Shown: in pieces, positions 31,940 through 44,538 of the stretch
How positions within the stretch are numbered: position 1 is the first letter of the stretch
Layout of the letters: the number at the start of each line of letters is the position of its first letter
From: Costus lasius
Taxonomy: Eukaryota > Streptophyta > Magnoliopsida > Zingiberales > Costaceae
DNA length: 64,000 bases
Assembly (NCBI GenBank): GCA_027563935.2
Contig: CM050451.1
Location: 98,173,565-98,237,564, forward strand
Direction: 5' to 3'
Notes under the pieces: model-generated
The model's database searches: none
What the model saw: the letters and a program-made list of their open reading frames with translations, nothing else
Told to the model about the DNA's origin: nothing
Translations under genes and position numbers: made by a program

Positions 31940-32660
31940 TTAAATATCCTACACACTACAAGACCGGATATTTTCCAAATTGAATTATCCAACACACAAC
32001 AAGCCCGGGTAATTTTCCAAATTTAAATTATTCAACAAGCTGTGAGGCCAAGTAATTTTCTCAAATTTAAATATTTAATATGCCGCAAGGCTGGGTAACT
32101 TTCTCAAATTTAAATATCCAACATGCTGCAAGGTCGGATATTTTCCAAATTCAAATTATCCAACATGGCGTGAGGCCGGGTAATTTTTTAAATTTAAATA
32201 TCCAACATGCTGCAAGGCCAGATATTTTCCAAATCAAATTATCCAACACACCGTAAGGCCAGATAATTTTCCAAATTGAAATATCCAATACATCACAAGG
32301 CTGAATATTTTCCAAATTCAAATTATCTAACATGCTGCGAGGCCGGATTTTTCTTTTTCTTGAAAGGCCGGATATTTTTTCAAATTCAAATTATCCAACA
32401 TGCCACGAGGCCGGGTAATTTTTCAAATTTAAATATCCAACATGCTGCAAGGCCAGATATTTTCCAAATCAAATTATCCAACACACCGTAAGGCCAGATA
32501 ATTTTCCAAATTGAAATATCCAATACATCGCAAGGCTGAATATTTTCCAAATTCAAATTATCTAACATGCTGCGAGGACGGATTTTTCTTCTTCTTGAAA
32601 GGCCGGATATTTTTTCAAATTCAAATTATCCAACATTCCACGAGGTCGGGTAATTTTTCA
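31940..32660 (+). repeat. 42-bp minisatellite with a 235-bp higher-order repeat
   Basis: About fifteen units of roughly 42 bp follow the pattern TATCCAACATGCTGCAAGG, then CCGGATATTTTCCAAATTCAAAT. Two variants, GGATATTTT and GGGTAATTTT, alternate. A 235-bp block of five to six units, including one unit enlarged by a TTTTTCTTTTTCTTGAAAGG insertion, is repeated almost exactly at 32145-32379 and 32380-32614, a higher-order duplication. The open frames that cross it on both strands result from the period and are not genes. Confidence 0.85.
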
Positions 32661-33689
32661 AATGCTTTAATGCATCACAATAAAATATTGTTTGGGAGGT
32701 GCGTACATCGAAATCTACCATCGGGGCGTAACTCCTCAATATGACAAAGAACCGCCAAGGCCAGATATCCTCAAAATTCAAATATCTAATAAGCCATTGC
32801 AAGACCAAACATTTGACAAATATAACTTGTCGAAATTGATAAAGGCTCTTTTCTTTCATCGCATATGTATCATGTCAAATCATGTATTTTCATAATTTTT
32901 ATGAATAATATTGTTTTGTCTTTTATTTTATTTAATAGTATAGATCTCTTAATCAAAGGTGTCCTGACTTCAGGGGTAATTAACAATGAGTGCTTGGGCT
33001 CATTGGAAGCTAGAACCCATTAAATAAAAAATCTTATTTATCATAAGATGAATTTGAAAATGGTTATATTATATTTTTAATATAATACCTTTTCACCCCA
33101 CCTCTTTGTGTTTATTCATTTTTGTTGCCTAGATAGTTTGTCAACCTACTTTTCTCAATATTAAATTCAATTTAAAATCCCCAAGATCAGTTAGAACTAA
33201 AGAAATTAGCATTGAAGGCATTAAGAAAGGAAACCATTGTTTTGGATTTTCACAAAGCATCACAGATGACCTCATATATTAGTCCTACTGGCTTAAGTTT
33301 CATCTCATCCTTACATATATCCAAAAATTATCTCAAGAGCAATGTATTATAAATGTAAACATGTATAAAAGGAACACGTGTTTAATGGAAAAATCAGCCA
33401 TCAAATTCAGGATCTCTGTGTTTTATCACTTGTATATGAAGTGCCCCCAACAATTTCACTAATTATGAGATTAAGGATATGAAAGGAGAGCAACGGGCTA
33501 AGAGGACGTTAAAAGGACACCGTAAAAAAAAGGGAAAGAGCAAAGACAAAAAAAAAGACCGAGAGGTATAAAAGAGTTGGATAGTGTTCTATTTATTATT
33601 ATTATTTTATGATTCATAGATAATGAGGGTCTGCTACTTGCACCATGCGTTCCTCTCTTTTTTATGAATTTATGTTTAGTAGATAACAT
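32661..33689. other. Right flank of the minisatellite and A/T-rich DNA
   Basis: The second copy of the flanking direct repeat lies at about 32670-32745. Beyond it I see no gene, repeat end or RNA gene. Confidence 0.5.
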
Positions 33690-34060
33690 GAAGTAGCACA
33701 TTCATCCGCTTCTCATGTGAATTCTCCTTTTTATGGATTTTCATAGTAAATATGGATATGCTACTAGTGTCACCCTTCTCATGTGAATTCTCCTCGTTAT
33801 GAATATTTTTATAGGAAATTAGGATGTGCTACTTGTATCTATATCATGTGAATTCTCCTCATTATGAATATTTCTATAGGAAATATGGATGTACTAGTTG
33901 CATCCACATGCTCTCAGTGAATTCGTCTTCTTGTGATTTTTTTACTTTAGGAAATATAGATGAACTACTTACATCCACACAATTTTCATATGAATTCCCC
34001 TTGTTTATGTAACATGGACGCGCTAATTGCATCCATGTGTGAAATTTTTTAAAGAAGCAT
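33690..34060 (+). repeat. ~75-bp degenerate tandem repeat, about five units
   Basis: Units share TCTCATGTGAATTCTCCT, then TTATGAATATTT, then ATAGGAAATATGGATG and CTACTTGCATCCA. The last units diverge into CATGTGTGAAATTTTTT and AAGAAGCATGAAAGTGTTAA. That last part recurs at 54900-55030, so it belongs to a dispersed repeat. Confidence 0.75.
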
Positions 34061-34813
34061 GAAAGTGTTAACTGCATAAAAGACCCAAACCCAGCCAATT
34101 AGGGCTTGGATTTGTTTATTTATAGATTACGGTGCTTCTAGATTGAAAACTTCTAAAAACAGGTATGGTCGTGATCTCTACCTTAATTTTAGTGGTGTTG
34201 ATAAAGTCGTGACCTGCCATGAGTTTCATGGCCTTGACTGTGATCTTTACTAGCTTTAAATTATTATGTCATAAAGGAATTGACTGTATTCATGACCTTT
34301 TTAGTATGATTACCATTATAGGTATGGTTGTGATCTTTTTGAAAGCTCTGCTTTACTTGAAATTTGAGGCTCGACTTCGTCTCATCACATAGAGTTGTGT
34401 CATGACTTCAATTTCTTAAAATATATCAATTTTGGGCTCTTTTTATCTAAATTGTACAAACACAAGGAAAACTGTAAATTTTGAACAAATAAAGATATTT
34501 AAGATAAAAATAATATAAAATTGATAATTTATTATTTAAATTAAAAGATAATAAGCACTAAATAGCTTATATAAATATAAGCCTTATCACCCATCATAAC
34601 TGAGAAGGCTCATGAAGAAGTATGAATATTTGAAGCCTCAAATTGGAAAGTAAACTCTATTGATTTGAAAAATTATGGAATTCTTGTTCAAGGAGCATAA
34701 TGTTGCCAAATGGAAAATTTTCTAATACCTCCAACTTGGGGTATAAGGAACCAAATGAAGAAGTATATAAATCAATAGAAAGGACAATGACCTACACTAG
34801 TCAATTTCATTCG
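34061..34813. other. AT-rich DNA without recognisable features
   Basis: No convincing frame. The sequence ends at CATAC (34814-34818), the target site of the Athila element; the original continuation lies at 47921. Confidence 0.5.
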
Positions 34814-34818
34814 CATAC

Positions 34819-35168
34819 TGTTGTGTCTGCAAGTGCACGGATACTCGAAGTAATAATTAAGATATCGAATCACAGAGACCTCGTTTATCAAGTACCGAAT
34901 AATCAATTTCTTACTAGCTAGGTAGTCGGAAATATGACAGCAAATTATCGAAAGCTACACGAAAATATCAGAGAGAGAAACTAGGACTAGGGTTTCATCC
35001 ACCTTAATTTCAATGACTAGATATGAAATACATGTTAGTCAGTCTAATTTTATTATGATAAAGATATAATTTACTTCATAAAGAAATCATCTCACTATCG
35101 TGTAGATAATTTATAAAGAACTAATCCTCACTCTCATGCAGGATTTATTCAATGTTAAATATAAGTAA
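34819..35168 (-). repeat. Athila 3' LTR remnant
   Basis: The terminal 350 bp of the 3' LTR correspond to 45989-46338. The copy starts TGTTGTGTCTGCAAGTGC at 34819, giving a proper TG..CA end, whereas the 5' copy carries TATTGTGCTTGC, a mutated end. Confidence 0.9.
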
Positions 35169-36851
35169 TGTTGGGATATGCCCTTAAGGCTAATGTTTGA
35201 GGCCTTGGGTTATTGTCAGTATCATGTATAAACTATGTATATGTTTTATAAAGGCAATTGTTGTTATTCAGATTGTTACATTATCTGCTGCTGTATGTAT
35301 ACTTCTGAATAATGTCTTAGTGATGTTCAGCTTAGCTGATGTTAAGTGTTGTCCTTAGTCGAGATATCTTGGTGAACATGAGACAGCCTTGATATGATTG
35401 AGACTAATATGTGTTCTGATCTTATAGGATGCTTCGAGTATGGAATGAGATTTAGATACATAGGTACATTGGACGTACTGGACTGACCCTACTTAGGATA
35501 TTCAATTGTTTGTCACAATGTGAATAATCCTTGTATGCAAGCAAGTGGCATATTCCCTCTGACTTGAGATCACTTATGTTTCTAAGTGATGATTGGCATT
35601 GTCTTGAGGTAATTCAATATCATTTGAAAGATAATGGTTAAGGATTATCTTGGATGGTGGGCATGAGTCATGTTAGGGCACTAGTGATAGATATAGGATT
35701 GCCTCTCCTAGATGGAGTGTGATGTTCTAAAGGGCCCCCTGGATGAGATGGTTGAGAAAGTGTATGGCCATACCCAGATGACTATGTTCATCTGATCTAA
35801 CCATTCTCATCGTGTTGGAATTACAGGTTTGACACGCTTGTCCAACAACAACATCCAGTGGCAAAGGGAACATGTATGCCCAGTGAATTGGATTCACACT
35901 TGTGCTGTGTTTTGGGAGTAGTCTTGGAAGACTCTTTCCTTCATATCGGGAGACAGTGATGTGTTGCTAGATACCCCTCTCTGATCGTGATAACATAAGT
36001 TATCGTTACCGACATTGAAGGAAACCCTTAGGGTCGCACAATTTGATGATATGGCTTACCTATGTCAGATCGTGTGGACTGGAATTATTCTAGTTCTGTT
36101 TAAAGCAATTTAAACTCTGATTGGAAGTGAGATCTTGTCTGATCATGTTTGATTGATTAAGACATATGATCGGTAAGCTTCGATCGGGAGAATTGATGCT
36201 TGATCGTAAAGATCAAGAGATTCAATGAGATGTGTGGTTAGATCTTGAGCCATTTGGTTCGAAGAGATCCAAACCATAGCTGGTTCGATTTGGTCCTTGA
36301 ACCAAATGAATTGGACCGGTTCACTTAGGGTGAACGCATGGTTCAATTAAGAGGAGGTTTTCGAATGTTTATGGGGAGTTAATGAGAGGAAGTTACATAT
36401 CGGTTTTGCTATTAGTCATGGTAACCGAACCTTCCTTTTTGGGCTCTTCCCTTCACGGTTTTGATTGTAACTCTCCTCTCCTCTTTGTCTTTGGGTGGTA
36501 TGTGGAATAGACCTTCTTGACGAAAAGAAAAAAGGGGAAGACCGGCTAAGGGGGTGCACATCTCCTCTCCAAGACTGATCAAAGAATCCTTGGCGACTTG
36601 CTAGCACAAGTAGCGCAAGGAAGGAAGCCTATCTCATCCTGTGTGCGATTCCTTCGGAGAAGAGGCACTCGCCCCTTTCCTTCTTCCAAGCCGCCACTCA
36701 AATCATGGCTATGGTAACATCCTTAAATTGTTTTACAAGTCTTCAAGGTTGATTATATTATCAAGTCATGCGATTAGAAATGGACTCCTAGATTTCATAC
36801 TTGCTGAAAACAAAATTTTGGAATGATGCATGTTATCTAGGTTGCCTTTTA
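35169..36851 (+). repeat. Copia-C 5' LTR
   Basis: The 1683-bp LTR ends TTGCCTTTTA, with only scattered differences from 21379-23058. Confidence 0.95.
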
Positions 36852-36852
36852 G

Positions 36853-36864
36853 TGGTATCAGAGC
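36853..36864 (+). promoter_or_regulatory. Copia-C primer-binding site (tRNA-iMet)
   Basis: TGGTATCAGAGC, one base inside the LTR. Confidence 0.95.
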
Positions 36865-38666
36865 GAGGTTTTTGGCTTGATACATATGATTGCCTTCTTG
36901 TGATCCATGTTTGTTTTATGCTTTTGGTAGATCTACTAGATGCGCATGCTTTAGTCATCATGCGAAAATACATGCCATATGTTAGATGTATTTTGTTCAC
37001 AATGAAGCTTGCGCATGTGATGTTTGTTTGCGCTTTTTATAAAAGTTTTCAATCAAAACTTAACATCATGCGCGACCCTCACCTAGATCTATCTAAGCGC
37101 CTACTTCAAATACTTAGATGGGTTAACAGTGTTAAAATCGTTAGTCATGTCTGGACCCAACAGCCTAATCAGACCATCTGACAGCCTAGATGGGTCGGCC
37201 AGATAGCACCTGTGCGCGAGCTATATAGGTGGCTATAGGCCGACTGCAGAAGGGCGTGTAGCGATGTCTGATTGAGGCGCCTAGTGAACGATCATGGTTA
37301 TGGCCCGGGGTCACACCCGCTTGCCAGAAATCATGTGGGACGTTCAGCCCTTAAGGCATGCATAGTTGACCATGTGGTCGACGCAAGTCAGTTATGACTG
37401 GGTGCATGCAAGGGCAGTGGGTCTGACTTGTTCTAACGAGTGGATACCTGTTAATGGACCGTTGTAAGGTAGTAGGGCACATAAGGAAATAAAATTGATG
37501 CCATGGGGTTTTTCCAAAATTTTATTTCTGTTTGGATCACATGTATGCATGTTTAACATGTTGAATGGGTGTTTATTTAATCTTATGTGGGCTGCCCTTC
37601 TTTTCTTTTTGTGTGCTGTGCTGGGGCCCGCGTGCCTGGAATTAAATATAAATTTTGCTGTGATCTGCGAATCACACTTTAAATTTATGAAAATGTATAA
37701 TTGACCTGCGAGTCAAACTATGTCTAGATAGATTAAAATATAATTTGATCAGACATGAGCACAGAGCACACATGGCAGAGGCGCTTGCAGCAAGTGACTT
37801 CACCAGGTGGGAAGTCTAGAGTTTGACTCTAGAGCAGGCGCATATTGCCTGGAGGGCATTTGGGCCCGGGCTGGGCCAGATGAAGTATAAGAGTCCCATA
37901 AAGAGCTCAAGTGAAGACTTTTGTGAAACTAGGGTTTTATTTAGGCTTTTATGGGCGTTTACCACATAAGATAATTTTGCTTTCTGGTTAATGTTTTAAG
38001 TAATATTAGCACAAGCATATTTATTCTTCTGCTATCACCATAGAATTTGCATGATAGTAAGAAGATAAAAGACCGTTAAAATCCGACGTTAATATCAGGC
38101 TCGATTGCCTTCTGACGCGAAACCTCACTGCTCTGACGATCGTTGGGGCCGTGTTGTACCCACTCAGTGGGCATGCCCAGCTATCTTCAGACGGTGCGCA
38201 ATTACACCTACATGCTACAGAGAAGGGATTCATCGCTTCTCGTTGCTCAGCATAGCACGTGGTGGTCCAGGGAGTAGGTCGGGTCAGCTTGACCATATAT
38301 GCTACATAATGAGCAAATGATAGCTATATGGAGGCAGCCATCTGAGGAATCAAAGACTGTGTTGTACCAACTCAGTTGGCACAGTCTTCTGGATTGCCTA
38401 GATGAAGGGGAATCGCACGGGTTGGCGATTAGCATGGATAGCCTACCAGTGACTAGTGCTTGAACTCTCTGTGTATCTTATCTCGCCTGAGCGGGACGCG
38501 GAGATCAAGTATGAAATCTGGATCCCATCTCACTAAAAGAGTTTTACTCTTTCGAACTGTTTTATTGGATTTTTCAGTCAGATAAAATAGTGAGAAAAGA
38601 ATCACTCTTAAGTCCTGGAATGATTCTAACATGGATACTGACCTTGTTGTTCTTGCTATGTTGTAG
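36865..38666 (+). other. Copia-C untranslated leader, full length
   Basis: The ~1.8-kb leader retains the 634 bp (36901-37534) missing from Copia-A and matches the Copia-B leader in this part. The stem-loop cores are at 38159-38171 and 38367-38379. It ends in a pyrimidine-rich tract and TTGTAG. Confidence 0.8.
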
Positions 38667-39047
38667 ATTCCTGCAGCAACAAACACCACAGGGCTCAATT
38701 TGCGATCCATATTGGAAAGGGAGAAGTTTGCTGGGCCAAACTTCTCAGACTGGTACAGACAGCTTAAGATTGTTCTTAAAGCTGAGAGGAAGCTGTATGT
38801 CCTAGAGTCGGCAATACCGGCTCAACCCGCTGCGAACGCCGCAAGGGCGGTTCGAGACGCTTATGAGAAGCACGTCAGTGATAGTACTGATGTCGCTTGC
38901 CTTATGCTTGCGTCAATGACGCCCGAGCTCCAGCGTCAGCATGAGGACTTATCTGCTATTGATATTATAGTAAATCTCAAAATGTTGTATGCTGCACAGG
39001 CAAGGACAGAACGCTATAACTTGACAAAATCAAAAATAAATTTCTAA
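38667..39047 (+). pseudogene. Copia-C gag fragment
   Basis: The frame starts IPAATNTTGLNLRSILEREK and follows Copia-A gag through RTERYNLTK. At 39029 it passes into unrelated Athila sequence and ends at a TAA after six foreign residues (SKINF). As in the other copies, a stop codon directly precedes the frame and no ATG is present. Confidence 0.9.
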
Positions 39048-40940
39048 AATTAATCAAAAATACATAAGGCTCAAACTTTGCTTGTCCTCAAGCAAAATCA
39101 AAAATTAATCAAAGGAAAAAAACTTTCTTATGAAGAATAAATTTCTAAAATACAATCACCAATGAAAAATTTCACCAATTGTTTCATAAAATTTTAAACA
39201 GACATATCATCCTCTGAATTCAATTCTCAAGATCTACAACTTAATCAAATAAAACTTTGCAACTTGTATAATAAATAGAGTTTCAATCTCAAGATTTCAT
39301 TCAGTTTTCAGTTCAAAACTATCATACTTTTGTTTACAGGAGTAGGATTGCCAAGATCTTTTTCCACTCAGAAAATTTTTTTAGTTCCTCCCTTTTATGC
39401 ATCGTTCACATTCTCTAATTCGATTACCACCTTTTTTCTGGTGACGAAATTAGAGTACATTGATCACATAATCAATGTAATAGAACTCATATCTCTTAAG
39501 TAGGAAGAATCTTACACAAGATAGCGGAGTTAATGTAAAAATATTACTCTCCAAGGTGTGTTCTTTTTCTTTTGGACTTCAACTCTTATCTTAGGTACCA
39601 CCACAAATCAACATGGTGCCAAGACGAGGAGTCAATCTCTTGAAAAAAAATTTTCTCTCAATTTTTTTATTTTGACTTCAACCCATGTCTTTGGTACCAC
39701 TTCCAATTTTGCGCAGTGCCAACTTAGGGAGTCATCACTCTCATTATTTGGATCAAGGAATCTTTCTTCCCAACAAATAGTAAATATTATAAACATCAAC
39801 TAAATTAATCAATCAATATCAATTCAAATATCATACTCATATACTGATTTTATCTAAAGATGTAGCTTCACTTTTCAAACCAAATTCATCAAATAATATG
39901 TCCACCCAAAATTTAATTTATCAATCAATGAAAAACTCCATCAGGCAGATATATATTAGAGAAATAAATTTAACATAAAAGGTCAGTCCTAATCACAGGC
40001 ATAAACACATTCATCAACAAGAAAATCATTTCATCAACAAAAATTTCTCCAAAAATAAACTAGGCCACAAAATAAGAATAGCATATACTCATTCAGAATA
40101 AAAGTCATACAAGTCATCATGCATTAGTGTGCACCTCCACAAGGTGCTCAATATCAAAATATCATCAATCATTATACAACCAGATCGAAGTCAATATCAA
40201 TAAAGTAAAATCAAGGCAGGGTAGCGGTGGCGGACACAAAAAGTTTGGAAGAATCATCCTTCCCTATAAAACATGAGACATCAAAAAGATAAAGAAAATG
40301 AAATATAAAGAAGTAAGGAAAGAGATTCTCACAAAACTTTACTCATCAGCATCGGATCCAATCTCTTTTGTGTCCTCGAGGGTAGATTAGTTGGAGCAGG
40401 AATAGGTGAAAACACAGATGAGAAATTCTAAAAACGTATGTGGAATCGCATACACGAAGGAAATTACGGCTGTACATCAAAATAGTATAGTAGTGCTGAA
40501 TTTTTTTTTCTTTTTTTGAAAATTGGCCAAAAATACGAAACCGTAAAAATTATTATGGTAGTGCCATATTTTTCGCAAATATCTTCAGAACTCTCGGGTA
40601 GGAAAACTGCTCAAATTACGGTACCGTGAAAATGGTTACGGCACCGCCGTAAAAGCGATAAAACTCTCGAGAGGATTTTGAAGCAAAAATATGGCACGTG
40701 AAAATGATTACGGCAGTGCCGTAATGGCGTCAAAACTTTCTGGTCGAAAACATACCCAAAATACGGCACCATAATTTGCATTACGGTGGTGCCATAATTT
40801 GCACCAAAATCGATTTTACCTACAAAAAGAAAAGAAAATTTAGTTCTAAGGTAAAAATAAAAATAAAAATAAAGTAAAAGGGAATGAACTAAAGTAAGAG
40901 TGTTTGGGTTGCCTCCCAAGAAGCGCTAATTTAAAGGTCA
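39030..40940 (-). other. Athila 3' non-coding region
   Basis: The region between integrase and the (deleted) 3' LTR has no env-like frame of any length. It contains CTTGTCCTCAAGCAA (about 39080) and TGGGTTGCCTCCCAAGAAGCGC-type sequence at about 40906, both familiar in Athila-like elements. A third cluster of ACGG..CCGT palindromes lies at 40460-40800. Confidence 0.65.
40460..40800. repeat. ACGG..CCGT palindrome cluster in the Athila 3' region
   Basis: Words such as TTACGGTACCGTGAAAA, TTACGGCACCGCCGTAA and TTACGGCAGTGCCGTAA recur with spacers resembling those of the LTR cluster at 47270-47650. Confidence 0.7.
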
Positions 40941-42660
40941 TTAGCTTGACCGTTCTGCACTCGGATTTGATCGTGGTTCATCAAGATGAAAATTTTCTCT
41001 TTCTTCAATCAGTTTTTCTTGATAATAATGCTTTAATCTCTGACCGTTAACCTTAAACTCTCCTGTTTCATCACTCCATATGTTCACAGCTCCGTAGGGG
41101 TAAGTTCTCTTTACCTGAAAAGGCTCAGACCATCGAGACCTAAGTTTACCGGGAAAAAGTCTCAATCTAGAATTGAATAAAAGAACAAAGTCACCTGGTT
41201 GGAATTCCCTTATGAAAATATGTCGATCATGCCATCTTTTAGTCCTCTCCTTTTAAATTCTTGTATTTTCGTAAGTAGAGAGTCTAATTTCATCTAGCTC
41301 GTTCAATTGCAACCTCCGTTTTTCACCCTCGTTCTTTAAGTCAAAGTTTAGTGCTTTGATTGCCCAGAATGCCTTATGCTCTAGTTCTACAGGTAGATGA
41401 TAGGATTTACTATAAACCAATTGAAAAGGAGACATACCTATTGGTGTTTTGAAAGCAGTCTGGTAGGCCCACAGCGCATCAAGTTTGGATGCCCAATCTT
41501 TTCTCATGCGTGACACTGTCTTTTTCAGAATTCCCTTAATTTCTCTGTTTGATATTTCAACTTGTCTACTTGTTTGGGAGTGATAAGGTGTTGCAACTCT
41601 ATGATTTACTCAATACTTTCTAAGCAAGGCTGAGAATTTATATTCTATAAAATGTGAGCCTCCATCACTAATCACTACTCGTGGTGTCCCAAATCGTGGA
41701 AATATGATCTTTTTGAACAGTTTAATAACAACTTTAGAATCATTAGTAGGAGAAGCATGAGCCTCAACCCATTTTGAAACATAATCAACTGCCACAAGTA
41801 TATATTTATTACCTCCAGAAGATGGAAAAGGTCCATGAAGTCAATCCCCCAAACATCAAATATCTCAACCTCAAGAATATTGGACAATCGCATCTCATGT
41901 CTTCTGTTAATATTACTTGTCTTTTGACATCTATCATAAGATAAAATTAAGTTTCTAGCATCTTTAAAAATTGAAGGCAAATAAAATCCTGATTGCAACA
42001 CTTTGAAAGCAGTTTTCTCAGTACTGGCATGCCCACCATCAGAGGATCCATGACATTGAAATAATATATCTGTGATTTTCTCTTCAGGTATACATGTTCT
42101 AAAAATGCCATCTGCACATCTTCTAAAAACATAAGGCTCATCCCAAAAATAGTGCCTTACCTTAGCCAAGAATCTCTTCTTTTTTTGATAACTTAAATCA
42201 GGAGGAAGAACATTAGCTACTAGGTAATTTACTATGTCAGCATACCATGGGGCTCTGATTTGTTCAATGGCCAAGAGTTGTTCTTCAGGAAAGGAATCAT
42301 TGATTATATCATTCTTTTCAGTATCTACCATTATCCTTGAAAGATGATCTGCAACAAAGTTTTCTAATCCCTTTTTATCTTTAATTTCTAAATCAAACTC
42401 TTGCAATAGTAAAATCCATCTAAGCAAGCGTGGTTTACTATCCTTCTTCTGCATTAAGTACCTTACTACTGAATGATCAGTGTACACTACCACTTTAGAG
42501 TCAATCAAGTATGATCTAAATTTATCAAAGGCAAACACTATGGCTAAAAGCTCCTTCTTAGTGGTGGTGTAATTCCTCTGTGTCTCATCCAAAGTCCTAC
42601 TAGCATAATGAATAACATAAGGCTTCTTCTCTTTTCTCTATCCCAAAATCGCTCCTATTG
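40941..42660 (-). pseudogene. Athila RNase H and integrase, degenerate
   Basis: On the minus strand the RNase H region reads DLPFELMCDASDYAIGAILG, then [20 protein letters not shown] and [13 protein letters not shown]. The integrase follows: a C-x2-C-like [10 protein letters not shown], then [25 protein letters not shown], a PYHSQTS.QVEISN stretch, and [19 protein letters not shown] at the C-terminus. These give the RNase H-before-integrase order of Ty3/gypsy. Damage includes TAG after AILG (42640), a frameshift after DFMD (about 41840), TAA after LLRKY (41610) and further breaks near 41250. The integrase normally inserts the DNA copy; here it is dead. Confidence 0.85.
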
Positions 42661-43557
42661 CATAATCACTGGCATCACACATGAGCTCAAAGGGTAAATC
42701 TCAATCTGGAGGTTGAATGATAGGTGCTGAAACCAAAGCTTTCTTTAATTCCTGAAAAGCAGATAAACAATCTTCATCAAAAGAAAATTTAACATCTTTA
42801 CAGAGTAAATTTGTAAGAGGTCTAGCAAGTTTAGAGAAATCATTGATGAATCGCCGGTAGAATCCTGCATATCCTAGAAAGCTTCGGACCTCCTTTACTG
42901 TAGTGCGCGGCTCTAATTTTTCTATCACCTCAACTTTGGCTTTGTCAACTTCAATCCCTCTTTCTGAAATCAAGTGCCCCAAAACTATCCCTTGCCTAAC
43001 CATGAAATGACATTTTTCCCAATTAAGCACAAGGTTAGTTTCTTCACACCGCTGCAAAACTCGAGATAAATTAGCCAAACAATCATCAAAAGAAGAACCA
43101 TATACAGAGAAATCATCCATTAATACATCCATAAAATCCTCAATGAAGTCAGAAAAAATAGCCATCATACACCTCTGAAAAGTAGCAGGTGCATTACATA
43201 AACCAAAAGGCATTCTCCTATATGCAAAAGTACAATATGGGCAAGTGAAAGTGGTTTTATCTTGGTCATCAGAATGTATAGGAATTTGGAAAAACCCAGA
43301 GTATCCATCTAAGAAACAAAAGTGAGAATGGTTTGCAAGCCTTTCAACCATCTGATCAATAAAAGGTAAGGGAAAATGGTCTTTCCTAGTAGCAGCATTC
43401 AATTTTCTATAATCTATGCACATGCGCCAACTAGTTACTGTCCTAACAGGAATCAATTCATTATCTTTATTTTTCATGACAGTTACCCCCCTTCTTAGGA
43501 ACACAATGTACAAGATTTACCCATTTACTGTCAGAGATAGGATAGATAATACCTGCA
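42661..43557 (-). pseudogene. Athila reverse transcriptase, degenerate
   Basis: The 270-codon frame (43513-42701) carries MCIDYRKLNAATRKDHFPLPF, FLDGYSGFFQIPI, FAYRRMPFGLCNAPATFQR, the catalytic VLMDDFSVYG (about 43100), LGHLISERGIEVDKAKVEVI and VRSFLGYAGFYRRFI. These are the standard fingers-palm-thumb blocks of a Ty3/gypsy RT. Upstream, VVKKEVMKLLNAGIIYPI and SKWVNLVHCVP lie in another frame, with frameshifts near 43490 (in a G-run) and 43595. The frame ends at TGA (42701) where PDWDLPF is expected, a Trp-to-stop change. Confidence 0.9.
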
Positions 43558-44538
43558 TTAAGTAATTTCATAACCTCCTTTTTTACAACTTCCTTCATAA
43601 AAATCTGTATGTGGCTTGTGTTCCTCTTCCATCAAGATCCTGTGCATACAAAAAGAGGGGTTAATTCCTTTTAAGTCATCGATTGTGTACCCAATTACCT
43701 TTCTATGAATCCTTAATTCTTTGAGAAGTAAATCTGTCTCCCTTTTTTCAAGCTGTGCATCAACAATAACCGGGTAAGTAGAATTAGGACCAAGAAATTC
43801 ATAACGAAGGTTATCAGGTAAAACTTTAAGTTCTATTTTTGGAGCCTTCTTTTCTTCACTCTTTTCATCATCATAAGCACTGCAGTCTAATAATTCATTA
43901 ATTTCAGAATTGGTTTCTACATTAGAATCAAGAACAGAATCAGAATCAGAATCATATTCAGAGGTTTCAACAAATAAATCACTAAGATCATAGTCAATGT
44001 TATCTATAGTATGTATACTACAACATGATCTAGAATTTGATGGGTTTTTCATGGTTTCATTCAAGTCATATTTGATTCTTTCATCTCCAATGTTAAGTGT
44101 AAGTTTACCATTCTTTACATCAATAATTGCTCCTGCTGTGGCTAAGAACAGTCTACCAAGAATAATGAGGATTTTTGCATCTTCCTCCATCTCAAGAACT
44201 ACAAAATCTGTTGGAATGAAATATTTACCTTCTTGGATAGGCACATCTTCAAGAATCCCTACAGGATACTTAACTGAACAATCGGCGAGCTGCAAAGATA
44301 TTGAAGTTGGTTTAAGCTCTCCCATGTCCAATTTCCTGCAAACAGACAATGGCATTAGACTTACACTAGCACATAAATCACATAAGGCTCAGTCAAAAGT
44401 CATACTTCCAATGAAACAAGGAATAGAGAAACTACCTAGATCCTTTAATTTCGGTGGCAAGGCTAATAGCACTACACTCTTCAGTTAGAGCTACAGTACC
44501 ATAGTCCTCTATCTTTCTCTTATTAGATAAAATTTCTT
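43558..44538 (-). pseudogene. Athila protease region, degenerate
   Basis: The region reads IEDYGTVALTEECSAIALPPK, then LKDLGSFSIPC, ALCDLCASVSLMPLSVCRKL, LVLEMEEDAKILIILGRLFLATAGAIIDV and a long acidic linker. CDLCAS occupies the aspartic-protease DLGAS position, with Gly replaced by Cys. ILGRLFLATAGAIIDV is the usual second-half motif. A stop lies just before ALCDLC (about 44390). The protein would mature gag-pol; the motif change and stop argue against activity. Confidence 0.8.

Larger units (their letters stand above)
35169..39029 (+). mobile_element. Copia-C: 5' LTR, leader and gag start of a Copia-A family member
   Basis: TGTTGGGATATGCCC at 35169 starts a 1683-bp LTR (to 36851) almost identical to those of Copia-A. 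A primer site at 36853-36864, a full-length leader and 121 codons of gag follow. At 39029/39030 the copia sequence stops in mid-gag (..ACTTGACAAAA) and Athila 3' non-coding sequence begins. The 3' half of the copia, its 3' LTR and about 1.58 kb of the Athila LTR are missing, so no target duplication can be read. Confidence 0.93.

Noticed and set aside
32151..32744. Several open frames on both strands with repeated peptide sequences
   Set aside because: They arise from a 42-bp period (divisible by three) in a minisatellite, not from genes.
40460..40800. CRISPR-like array of palindromic repeats with spacers
   Set aside because: The host is a plant, repeats are imperfect with irregular spacing, and there are no cas genes; the cluster is part of an Athila element.
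39030..40940. Envelope-like gene expected in some Athila elements
   Set aside because: No open frame of meaningful length or membrane-spanning segment is present on the element's strand in this region.
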